Assembly: GCA_964017065.1 (NCBI GenBank)
Contig: OZ024785.1
Location: 3,944,588-4,008,587 of the forward strand
Reading direction: 5' to 3'
Length of the DNA stretch: 64,000 nucleotides
From: Haliclona indistincta
Taxonomy: Eukaryota > Porifera > Demospongiae > Haplosclerida > Chalinidae
The notes under the pieces were generated by a model. That model ran no database searches, was not told the origin of the DNA, and worked only from the letters and a program-made list of their open reading frames with translations. Shown in pieces: positions 35,907 through 49,874 of this stretch. How positions within the stretch are numbered: position 1 is the first letter of the stretch; the number at the start of each line of letters is the position of its first letter. Position numbers and translations under genes: made by a program.

Positions 35907-38900
35907 ATGGCCATCCTCATCATTTGTGGGGTCATATATATCAGTATCTGGACCGAAAAAGCATCAGCTTGTACGATAATAGCTAAGGTAGTATTTATTT
36001 ACAATTCTCCCCAGCATTCACAGAGAACCCCGTGTCCGTGAATGCACTGATCGGGCAGAATGCTCTCTTCCACTGCAATGGAACTGGTGTCAACATAGTG
36101 TGGACAGTGGATGGATTATATGCTCATAGCGTGCAGATTGTTGAAAGAGGAATCTCTCGACACACAGTATCATCATCAGGCACAGTACAGACCACCCTCA
36201 CTGTACCAGCAACACTAGAGAACAATGGTACTACTGTACAGTGTGTGCTCTATCCTGGTGAGGTGACCAGCAACAATGCTACATTAACTGTTCTCCCTGG
36301 TGAGCTAGCGAGTTACAATACTTTAAAATAATTATTCATGCATGAATCATTGTGCACATTGCAGGTATTGGTCCAGTTGTCAATGTGAGGTTCACTCCAT
36401 CATTCAGTGCTGTACTGTGGGATCCTCCAGCAACTGCTGGTGTACTCAGTGGTCTCTCCTATATAGTGATTGTGATGAACAACAACACTGGTCAAGTGAT
36501 TGTCAATGACACTACCACCAACACCATCTATCCACTAGCAGTTCTTCACCCATGCATGTACTACACAGCTAATGTAACAGCATTCTCATCTCAGCATTAT
36601 AGTGATACTGCGTTTACTGGACAGGAATTTTCAGGAAGTGAGTGAAGAGTGTGTCTCATTTTAAAGTTTCAAATCTTGCTCTAGAGTATTTTGTTATAGA
36701 AAGCGTGTCCCAGCCGATCGTAATAATCTATAATTCCTCTCATTGTGATGTTACTTTCGATATGGTTGTCATAGGACAGGTGAGTATACTTTTAGCACAA
36801 TGGTTCTCGGTTTTAATTTTTGTCTTAGAAAGGTGTTGTAGTTTGTCCTGACCAAGAACTTACAGCTGAGACCTATCCAATTGAAGACACAAGTAACAGA
36901 ACACCACATAAGCAACTAACTATAACAAAACCTGGTGTGATACACTATAAAATCTTACTGGAAAATAGCTGTCACTGTGGATCGAAGATTTTTATTATTG
37001 GTAATGAGAACAATTTGAAGAGTGTCAACCTCAGTAAGTCCTTCTAGTTAATGTAGCTATAGGTTTAATCTGGTCATACTGTGACAGGTTCCTATAATGT
37101 TCAAGACTGTAACGTATCCAGTGACCAGCACACTAGCTCCATACTAGTGGAGTGTACATTTGCCATCAATTCAACAGCACCAGGGATTGTAGTGATACAA
37201 GATGACCAGAGTCAATATACCATCAACAAGACACTGCAGAGACTGCTGCAGGATAGTGATAAAGGATCTGTCAACATTACTGGTCTACCAGCAGGAGAGT
37301 ATAGTGTGAGAGTGTATGATCAGACGGAAGACTCGCTTAAAAATGATGACAATTTTGCATACATGCTGTCACTGTCACTGAATTTTTCCATGGAGCAATC
37401 AGCTACCCGTATGGCTACTCCATCAGTTGTGACAGGTACAATGTAATTACTGTCAAAAAATTCATGTTAAATATCTTCCACATAGACACTTCCATTGCAC
37501 CTATAACTCCTACGAGTACTACATCTCCTCCTCAAATATGTATGTGTTCACTAGTAATAAATGTGTGATAAGGATTGAATGCTGTTTCTACATCCAGTTA
37601 TTACTCCTATTGGTGCTATATTAGGTGGTATTGCTGCTGTCACCATTATTTTATTAATGTGTGGTTTGTTTCTTGCACTAATAATAGTGCGTGTACGTAA
37701 ATACAGACAGAAAAAGCGACATATAGGTAATGATGGTTTCATTAGTCTAGTCATACGTAATCACTGCTGTTATTTAAATTAGTTCCTGTTGAGGTGAGTG
37801 CAAGGCATCAACAAGAGAAAGAGAACCGGTTAGTCATGATAATGAGCTAATTAGTTGATAGCTGATAATTTGTCTCTTTCTGTACATGTAGTTACGTTGG
37901 AATAAAAGAGTTGAAGCAGCAAACATCATTAACTGTGACCTATGTATGTGTGACCTATCCACTTATACATGTAGCTATAAACATAAGCATATGAAGTGTG
38001 GAGCTTCACCAATACGTACATCGTGGTATCCACATATGCATTTATGAAGATTTGACCTTTGCCAATCTCTTCCGCTTTTGCTGAGTTTTATCTAAAGCAG
38101 TCAACATTATTTTATTATCATGTTTACGCTCAGCTTATGAGGAGTAATGTGGAACTTAAATCATGTCTATAGCTCAGTTTGATCAAAAGTTATGGTTAAT
38201 TTTATATACATGGGTAAACAAACCACGCATACATGTATTTTGTAGTTGCACTTGTAAATGAAATTGACTGCATAGCTAATCCTCTTTTCTTTAAGCATGC
38301 TCATTAGTGAGCTGATTGCTGTAACTTATACCTGAATGGTTGCTAGTTTACTATATATAATTCATGTTGAATAATTATTCATGTTTAATTAAGACTGTGA
38401 TGGTATTGCATGCCATAGCGTTTTAAATTTCTTGCAACCATAGACAAGTTAAATAGAGAGTTACAAGCTATTAGATCCACAGTAACTTGGGCCATCAAGA
38501 GTGAAGACTGATTGGACCAATTGCCAATAGTCACAAATGAGTTATTGCAATGCTTAGCCAAGTCAACACAGCAAGATTTATGATATGTAGCAAGCACAGT
38601 TTGTTGTCTATACCAAAGTTATTAAAATATTGAAAGTTCACCCAACACACTGAAATGTTTGTAGATAGAGGAGTAGCTAGATCTACTTTTTTAAATTGCA
38701 ACGTGTTGACTTGGCTAAGCATTGCATTTGTGAGGTTTTGACAAATGCAACAATTGGTTCAATCAGTCTTCTCTCTTTGATGGCCCAGCTATAGACATGA
38801 GTTAAGTCTCCTTATAAGCTGAGCTTAAGCATGATACAATGATTATTAATTAATTTTATTAGTTCAATATTGTTCATGATTATTGTTAAAGTGGTTATTT

Positions 38901-39245
38901 TTCTCAGTCATTGGATTTACCAACCAATGTTGCATCATCTAGTGCACAGGAAGATTTGATGTCAGTCATAGACATTGAAGGTATGTGCAATATCATTAAT
39001 TTGAGAAATCAAGCGTAAACATTTATATCCATTTCAATTAAGTGTTGCATGCGACATCAATTAACTACACTAAATACATAATTATTACATAATAGTATTT
39101 TTATAGATACATACTTATTAAATACATAGTACATGTATTATGTGATTGTTATTATTATTAATTTTCAAAGCTAACACCAGTGTCTGATACCAGCAACACT
39201 GAATGGCCTGTGCGGCACTGTGACAATGGTCTGTTAAATAAATGA
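35907..39245 (+). CDS. Receptor R6, Ig-FN3 receptor with a different tail
   Basis: Exons: 35907-35970 (signal MAILIICGVIYISIWTEKASA), 36015-36299 (Ig), 36365-36637 (FN3), 36685-36779, 36829-37033, 37088-37435, 37486-37539 (Thr/Pro stalk), 37598-37726 (helix ILGGIAAVTIILLMCGLFLALIIV, given in two parts: ILGGIAAVTIILL and MCGLFLALIIV), 37783-37828, 37892-37943, 38908-38980 and 39181-39245 (ends RHCDNGLLNK, stop TGA). All phases fit. The sixth exon matches its paralogues up to GEYSVRVYD, then switches abruptly to unrelated sequence. The tail has only weak tyrosine signals (RYVGI, VTYSLD; VTYVCV if the donor at 37944 is read through). A palindromic element lies in the 37944-38907 intron. The last two exons are less certain. 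Confidence 0.78.
38129..38825. mobile_element. Palindromic non-autonomous element in an R6 tail intron
   Basis: The left end GCTCAGCTTATGAGGAG is inverted at the right end (CTCCTTATAAGCTGAGC). CATGTCTATAGCT near 38165 is inverted as AGCTATAGACATG near 38788. Further in, 38488-38580 is inverted against 38690-38783 (GGGCCATCAA.. / ..TTGATGGCCC). Left-arm parts are separated by about 300 bp that is absent from the right arm. No coding capacity. Confidence 0.6.
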
Positions 39246-39424
39246 CAATAATCACAATGACATTTATTTCATGTGTCCCCCAATTTTTGTACATGCATTC
39301 ACGTGCACCATTCAAAATTTACAATAATAATTTGACTGAAAAACTTTATGAATGGCAAAGGTTCATTGATTTGTTCTCTTATGGTTACTTTATTATTCTC
39401 TTACAAACACAATGTTGAGTTTGT

Positions 39425-41885
39425 TCATGATTGTTGTTGAAAAGGCAATTGTCCATAAGCAACGCATTGTTGGAAGCTCATAGCTTGTGAGTTGTCTTCT
39501 CCAATGCACTTGACTAACATCTCCTGAGCATTATCATAAATAGGACTGCTTGCTGGCAGATCACTCCCTTGGAGACCAGTGATCATGGGATTGCTTGCTT
39601 TCACCATCATCGTAGCATCATGTTGCCTAGCAACTGGTAAACAAAACCAATGATCAACAAATGATCATTATTCATACTTGCAATGAATAATGCATACCCG
39701 TGACAATATTCAGCTTACCTTTGTATTGTGCTACCCTACTCTTAGTGTAAATGAGGCAGCCTGATAGTATAGCTACTATTAATACCAGCATAGCAATCAC
39801 TATCACTGTGACCACAATACCAGCAAACAGTGCAGTGGAGGTCACTCCTGATAGCGGCCCTAGTTCAGGTGTTAATACAGTAGTGTGCTGTATACCATTC
39901 ATTGCTGCAGTGAGTAGTGTATTAGAATGAATCGAAGCAGTTTACTTTCAGTTCCTTACCAAAGTTACTACTGAGAGACGATGTTGGGAAATAATGCTCT
40001 GTTGATGGTTGAGGTGTGGGGATTAAAAACACACCGTCCAGGATAAACACTGGCTGTTTACCGAGAGCTGTTCCATCACTATCAGTATTATACACTGCTA
40101 TACTGTATGACCCAGCTAGCTGTGGTTCATCATCACAGTTCTGTGATGTTTTGTGCTGTGTCTTGGGCACTAAGAACGACTTCACAACACTTCCAGAGTC
40201 ATTATTAATAATCTGTGCCAGGCATCCACTTGAGGAATAGTCACTATCAGCAAAAGTGCATCGAACGCAAATCAGCCCAGCACTGGGAATATGTTGAGCT
40301 GTAGCATTTTCAACAAATGCAGTACCTACAGAAAATTAATGAATGTAATAAATGTTTATTATACACAATAGCTAGCTTACTGAAACCAAATGAATCAGAT
40401 GATACATTACCAAAGACACTGGATACAAGTACTAGCAGTGTGTAGTGAGTATGTGCTTCTAATGCACTAATATTAGTGAGAGTAGCAGATACTGTAGACC
40501 AGTCAGACTGAGCTGTGTGGTTGACTATCATGGGACACCATGATGGTGCTGTTGTGAGGCTTGACTGTGCTCCACCCAACTGGCATGGTCCTATCTCCTG
40601 GATGTTGTCAGAGCCGACAGACTCGATTGTGATGTTCAATGGGTACTTTATCAAGCACTCACTGTTTACCTGAAAATGATAGCAAATTTTATTAGTGTTT
40701 CCTATGTAGCGTACAAACCACACTCTTACTCGGAATTTGACCAATACTGATACCATTAAAGATGAGAATAGAACAGTATGATTCACATTCCCTTCAATCA
40801 ATGGTCCTGTATAAGAAATTAACTATTAGTGACAGGTTTTCATCAATAAAACTTAGTTATGTATACATGCATTGTGGGCGTACCATTCATAAAAGTTACA
40901 GATATCGCACTAGTACCACCTTCACCAACTCCATTGACACTGGTTATGTTAATGTTATACACAGGACACCAGTTGCTGGTCACAAGATGAAACTCATCCT
41001 CAGTTGTGTTGACTTCTTTGTCAGTAGCTCCGTCATCTGATGAGATACGGATTGTGTACATGAAGGGTACACCAGCAAGTGATTGAGGATGATTGTACTG
41101 CAGTGTGAAGGTGGTGCGGTTGATCTGGTCAGCTGTGAGGTTCTGCACAGGTCCCAGCAGCCCTGCACGAAGAAATAAAACATCTCTGTGTTTACCACTG
41201 TGATCAAAGTGCTGTTTACTCTAGCGAGATGAGTGTTGCGCAATCAGTTGATCGTATCACAAGGACTGTTTATAATAATACTGTCAATATCTATATAACT
41301 CACCTTGTATTTGCAAGTATATCCGTGCACTGGAATTAACTTGGTTACCATAGTAAGCACTGCAACGTATTTCAATATTATTATTCGCATCTACTGCAGG
41401 CACTCTTAGTATGTATTTTTCACTGCCCTCTGGAGCTCCTGCAGGAGCGGGTAGGGGACCATCAGTAGTCACATTTCTGTGCTTGTGGTTGAGATGGGTA
41501 GTGGCTAGGTCATTGATAAGCCAGAACTGTCCAGTTGCTATACAGACACATGTGAATACTGCAGTAGAACCAACTGTAGTGTTCACTGATACTGGCTCTT
41601 CAATAAATCCTGTTTAGAACAAGGATATAAAATAATAGAGTGCACAATAGAGTGTACCAGGAATGAATGCCTTAGTACATTAGCCTACAATGTTCATTAA
41701 TTTTTTGCAAAATATATTGCATAGCATTTTTATGCAGAGTAGAGATATCAAACTATAGAGTGCACCAAGAGACTCATTTTGCACACAGATGTATGTTAAA
41801 TTGAGTACTTTAGTAGTTTATTCTCACTTGGAAGTTGTGCTGTGACAGCTGAAATAATCAATAGTAGCACTGCAGGGAACGACAT
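39425..41885 (-). CDS. Receptor M1, minus-strand Ig-FN3 receptor
   Basis: Exons in transcript order: 41885-41828 (signal MSFPAVLLLIISAVTAQLP), 41609-41304 (Ig: VFTCVCI, FWL, IRCSAYYG), 41162-40884 (FN3: PVQNLTADQ..ITSVNGVGEGG), 40806-40730, 40669-40411, 40325-39960 (ICVRCTF..LAGSYSIAVYN), 39904-39719 (helix FAGIVVTVIVIAMLVLIVA) and 39633-39425 (tail). Exon phases are the same as in R1-R6 on the other strand. The tail holds SPIYDNAQEM and CVAYGQLPF. The first has no ITIM form, so signalling may differ or be absent. The start codon is 124 bp from that of S1 on the opposite strand. Decayed copies of its tail exon lie at 1.3, 18.5 and 21.5 kb. Confidence 0.85.
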
Positions 41886-42009
41886 AGTAGCATCTGCAGG
41901 TGGTCTGGAGTGGAGTACATGTGTATGCAGCACATTGATTTTGTACTCTAAAAATAATTAATTATTCAGAGGCGTGTCGTTGCTATTAGCCCCGCCCATC
42001 ATTTTTATA
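41886..42009. promoter_or_regulatory. Bidirectional promoter interval between M1 and S1
   Basis: Only 124 bp separate two divergent start codons, so both promoters and 5' ends must lie in or overlap this stretch or the first exons. No TATA box is obvious. Inferred from gene arrangement alone. Confidence 0.55.
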
Positions 42010-45135
<3,126 letters not shown>

Positions 45136-45239
45136 GGTACACAACTAGTCTATTATAGCACTGAGCATCACATTCTGTATTCCATTTGTAGATATGCTGA
45201 TGCTGAACAGCTCCGTCACAGACACACACAGACACGCAT

Positions 45240-45322
<83 letters not shown>

Positions 45323-46109
45323 AGAAACTGAAACCTGCTCATATTTTTAACACAGCCATTAATATTTTTGTAGGAAATATCTATTATTATTATTATTGAA
45401 AGATGTGAATTTTTAATAAAGACATGTAAATCAAAATTTAGATCACTACTTGAGCCAAAAAGCTTTAACTTTCAAAATGTAGCATTCATGCAATTTTTGG
45501 TGAGAGCAATAGACTCGACTTGCTAGGGTCTAAAGATCCTATTATCTATCTCCAGGTTTGTAAGTTGATTATGAAAGGTTACTTTTCTGTTGAATTGCTA
45601 GCTTGAATGAATAACACTGTAAGAATACGTGGTTGCTAGCAGCGTGAGTATTCATACTTGCACTATTACTAAGTTTCTTGCTACTCCACTTCTTACCAAC
45701 TCAAGCAGAAGCGAAACACTCATTAGAACACACAATGGATGCTGGTACTACTGGTGGTGGTGATACAGTGTGTACTATGGAGTATGCACTGTTCTCTTGT
45801 ACTGCAATACTCTTCAGTGTGACCTGCTCTGAGTGCTCATAAGCAGGATTACTATCTCACTGTTAATTATCACATCCTGTGCAGGCGGGAGCCGGAATAA
45901 CTAATGCTGCAATAGGCACAAGCAATAATAGGAAACAGGACCTCAAATTCATTCTTCATGATATGCTTTACGCGATGCGCTGCAGTTTACTGGTACCATA
46001 GCATCCTGGTACTCTGTTTTCTGCTGTCATGAACAGTCACGTTCTCATACTGTGTACGAGTACGGGGCGGAGCCAAGACCACCGCCCGGCCCTGCCAAAA
46101 CTACAAGCC
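45136..46109. other. Intergenic: CA microsatellite and decayed tail exon
   Basis: Contains (CA)n at 45225-45318. On the minus strand at about 45741-45898 is a decayed tail exon that still reads NPAYE..EQVTLKSIAV..NSAYS. It has stops upstream and resembles the tail exons at 52942 and 60166. Confidence 0.6.
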
Positions 46110-49100
46110 ATGCAAGGCGTCCCACTAGTACTATTGCCTATTCTGCAATTCACTCTGCTGGTTGGCATTGTGTGGAGCTCATGCGGTGAGCTAGCTATAA
46201 ATGCATGAGTGTGCTGTGCCGGACTTGCTATGCATTGGTCATTAATTTTATACAGATATTGCAAGTTTCTCATCAATCAATGCTACTGTAAACACGACGA
46301 TACTGATTGAATGTAAAGCCAACTGTACACCAATCCGGCTATTAACAAAACAAGGAACGGGCCCAGAGATAGAAATAAGACCTTACACAGATGTACCACC
46401 AGATTCCAATGATGCTTATTACGGAGTGAAAGCAGATCTATTCTTGAATGCATCTTTACACAATGCAATACTAATTTGTAGAACTTTCGAAGATAGACTT
46501 TACACCAAAACATCTAGAATACTGCTGCAAGGTCAGTTAGCATCATGGCTATGAAGTGTTTAACTGCATTTTTACAGAGTCATTACAATCTGTGAAACAT
46601 TTGACCATTACAGAGTCAAATGCAACACATACAACTATCTCATGGTCGAGGCCTCCTGCTGTACTTGATGGCATTCAAATCATGTATAGTGTTCAGTTAT
46701 ATCAAGAAAACAACATTTGCTATAATAGAACAGTGACAGAGACTTTCGTCAGTGTTCGATCTATTTGTCCTCCTTGCTGCCCATCCTACTTCAGTGTGAC
46801 TCCTGTTGCTGAGCAACTGAGAGGAGAGACAGAAGAAATCTTCAACAAAGCATCCTGTATTGAAGGTTGAATTGCAAATTAAATTCCCTAACAAAAAAAT
46901 AATGTTAATACATGTTTTAAGTCAAGTTACAGCAGAAAGTATTCATTGCATATTAGGGAGGCATGGTAGTGCCTCCCTATGTAGGGATGGGCAAGAAAAT
47001 AAAATGGCGGCTACATACATGTATTAGCCGATATTTCACCTGGTGGTAAATTTTGTACGTCTAAAGACACTTAGATCTGCTCTCTGGCGTTGCCCCATCC
47101 TCACATAGTCATAAAATTGCTCAAAATTGTCACCAAAGGGACGAACCTGGAAACGGTGAAAATCGAGTTTCGTCATCTTCGTTTTCTTCTTATTCTGATT
47201 CTTCTTTCTTTCTTCAGCGCGCCTAGCACCTTTATGCGAGCAGTGCTGAGACCAAAACACCCACGAACAGTCGTGAAATTCTCCTGGCAGGTGCCTTTTG
47301 AACTTTGTTTTTAGCGAAACGGCGATATATATTTCGCAATCTCTCGATCGTGACCCATTGTCAGCTAAGTGTTAGATGCCATTATTGTGATTGCGCAATA
47401 CGCACGTGACCAAGCTGTGACTAATGCACGTGACCAAGTGCTAGCTTGAGTATCTCCGCGCCATATGGAACACATGATTGTTTGTCTGGAGTCTTCGAAG
47501 AACAGTAAGCTAGTGTAGGATAGATGTCGCTACAAATAATTGTGGGTGGGGCTGCATGAATGCGTAGGCGACAACAGGAAAGCCATCGACAACAGGAAAA
47601 CTAAACTAATCAGGGTTCTATCTAGGATTCTTATTTTGGGGGGAAGGCTTTAGTGAGAGGTGTGAGATGGGACTGTAGCGGACTGTAGCGTAGCTACAGT
47701 CCGCTAGGGGGTCTGGGGGCATGCCCCCCAGGAAAATTTTGAAATTTAGACCTTTAAAATGGCCATTTTGAGACACTTTGACGTAATTTAAGTCATTTAG
47801 TGGCAAATTTTTGGGGGGAAGTTGGAGAGTTTGGGGGAGAATCTTCCCCTCCACCCCCCAGTGGCTAGAAGCCTGCTAATGGTGGAAACAAAGACGGCTC
47901 GGTGCATGCATGATATTGAACTGCACTTCACTGAAAAAGAAAAAAAGGACACAAACAAGAAATTTTAAAAGATTTCTATCGAAATCAAAAGGATGTAGGG
48001 ATAAAGAAATCTACCACTGGTTCACAATGTAAACTAACAAGGAACAAGCATGGAATGGTAACACGATTGACTTGCTAACAGACCATAGATCCCTACATCA
48101 GTGGCTGTACTGACATAAGATCAATATTATGTCACAAGCTGAATTCAGTTCAATGCACGTCATGTGTCAGTCAACGGCAACTAGCTGAACTAGCTATAGT
48201 CTGCCACAGCAGCCACTGATGTAGGGATCTATGGTCTGTTTGCAAGTCAATCGTGTTACCATTCCATGCTTGTTTACATTGTGAACCAGTGGTAGATTTC
48301 TTTATCCCTACATCCTTTTGATTTCGATAGAAATCTTTTAAAATTTCTTGTAATAATGACATGTGACATGGAAATATCATGTGATAATAATTTTTAAGAC
48401 AATGAATAATAATGAAGTAAACAAGGCAAGTGGTTGTTGTATGTAGGTCATCAAATCACTATGACGATGATGAACAGTACAAGTTTCTCAAAAAATTATA
48501 CTGAAAATTCAGTGCAGATTGCTTTTAAAATCAAGGTCAATTAAAAAAATGATTAATCATAGTTTTAATCATTAATTTTTTTGTACAGATCCATGAAAAA
48601 GGGTGTATGCCCTTTATTGCTATTATGACTGCTTTCTGCCATCACTCAAAGACAAGCAAGAATCACACGATTCGTAACCTAACAGACGATGAGCCCACTA
48701 CTGCCAGCTTACCAGCACATGATACATGCAGTGTTTCTCTGATACCAGAGTACAGCAATGGATATTCACCACCATCACTACAAAAGCCTTTCAACTTGAG
48801 TGAGCCTTACATGCTATGTTGCAGCTATAATATTCTCACACAGGTTTGTTTGATACTGAGTCAATTACAACTGACACTATATCAACTTCTCGATCATTGT
48901 GTGTTACATGTTACTTTGCTCCATGGACCATTGAGAACACCACATGCACAATCCTTATTCACATATTGGAAACATCAAACAAATCAAGTCTGAACATTCA
49001 CAAGAACAGCAGTACAGGCAAAGGACGAGAATGCATCTCTAAACTACCGACTGACAAGGAATACATAGTTAACATCGCTGTTGTTGAAGATCAGACTATT

Positions 49101-49562
49101 CATGTACACCCTGTGAACATATCTATTAACTTCACGTCAAGCGATAGTTCTAGTAAGTCAATATGTGTATATGTGAACTGTATAACTCATTGTGCATCTT
49201 ACTTTCACTTGTAGCCGGTGATACTGAAGGTGATTCAAAGCACACGGTAGCAATTTTCCTATTGTACTTTCACTGCAGGCAACCATCAGGCAATAGTTAT
49301 CCCTCTGGTGATCGTACCATTAGTAGTAACGATAGTTGTCCTCCTTATAGTAGCTACGCTATCATACATAAGGAAGTCTCATAGAAGAGGTTCGTATAAT
49401 CAAAACAAGGAGCACAAATCAAGCTTTACTTGATTTTCAGGTGTTGTGCGTCTGCGTCGAAGTTCTGGAACGGATGAAAAGAATGATCAACAAACTGAAA
49501 AGTGCATTATAATGCAGCTAATGGTATTATGCACACATTCTCTCCTTTTACAGAGACAGTAA
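46110..49562 (+). CDS. Receptor S2, second subfamily
   Basis: Exons: 46110-46185 (signal MQGVPLVLLPILQFTLLVGI), 46256-46531 (Ig-like: LIECKANC..LICRTF), 46578-46865 (FN3: TTISWSRPPAVLDG..PCCPSYFSVTPVA), 48447-48535, 48589-48799, 48844-49152 (LCVTCYFAPW..INFTSS), 49215-49229, 49279-49389 (helix IVIPLVIVPLVVTIVVLLIV), 49441-49523 and 49554-49562 (stop). All phases fit and no stop interrupts, so this copy looks functional. The tail is short and basic and has no tyrosine at all, unlike R-type tails. It resembles the short-tailed partner expected in a paired-receptor set, though the helix has no charged residue. The 1.58-kb intron after FN3 contains composite insertion 3. Confidence 0.82.
46954..48353. 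mobile_element. Composite insertion 3: hairpin head and foldback end
   Basis: Head hairpin TAGGGAGGC / GCCTCCCTA (46954-46979), directly followed by TGTAGGGATGGG. Then AAAATGGCGGCTAC (about 47001), a TTC-rich tract (about 47180-47217) and GCGCCTAGCACC. A low-similarity middle follows (GGGGGG near 47640 and 47815). It ends with foldback arms about 47958-48105 and 48205-48353, each containing GATGTAGGGAT-type words. Same order of parts as insertions 1 and 2. It sits within an S2 intron. Confidence 0.6.
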
Positions 49563-49874
49563 ACGTACTAGAAGGCGAGTACATGTACCTACTGTGATGA
49601 ACTTGAATGAACTGGATCAAGATCAATAATGGGGATCGAATTATTTACAAGAACAGTAGCTGCATATATGATTGTGTCTGATAACATTATAGCTACTAAT
49701 TTGTACTTTCAACTTACTTGAAACTAGGAGACAGCAGAACAGTTGAGCTGAGCACTGACTGATGCGCATTGATCAGATTGCATGCTGATGAGCATCGCCA
49801 TGTTTAGAGGCGTGGTTTATAGTCACATGTATATGTACGTAGCTTGTGCTCCACCCTGCTCCACCTATTCTTCT

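Noticed and set aside
39584..39633. Plus-strand signal-peptide-like exon (MGLLAFTIIVASCCLAT) with a GTAAAC donor, repeated at 1404, 18535 and 21506
   Set aside because: It is the antisense of the M1 cytoplasmic tail exon, which fits the M1 gene structure and phase; the other copies are decayed and frameshifted in the plus reading.
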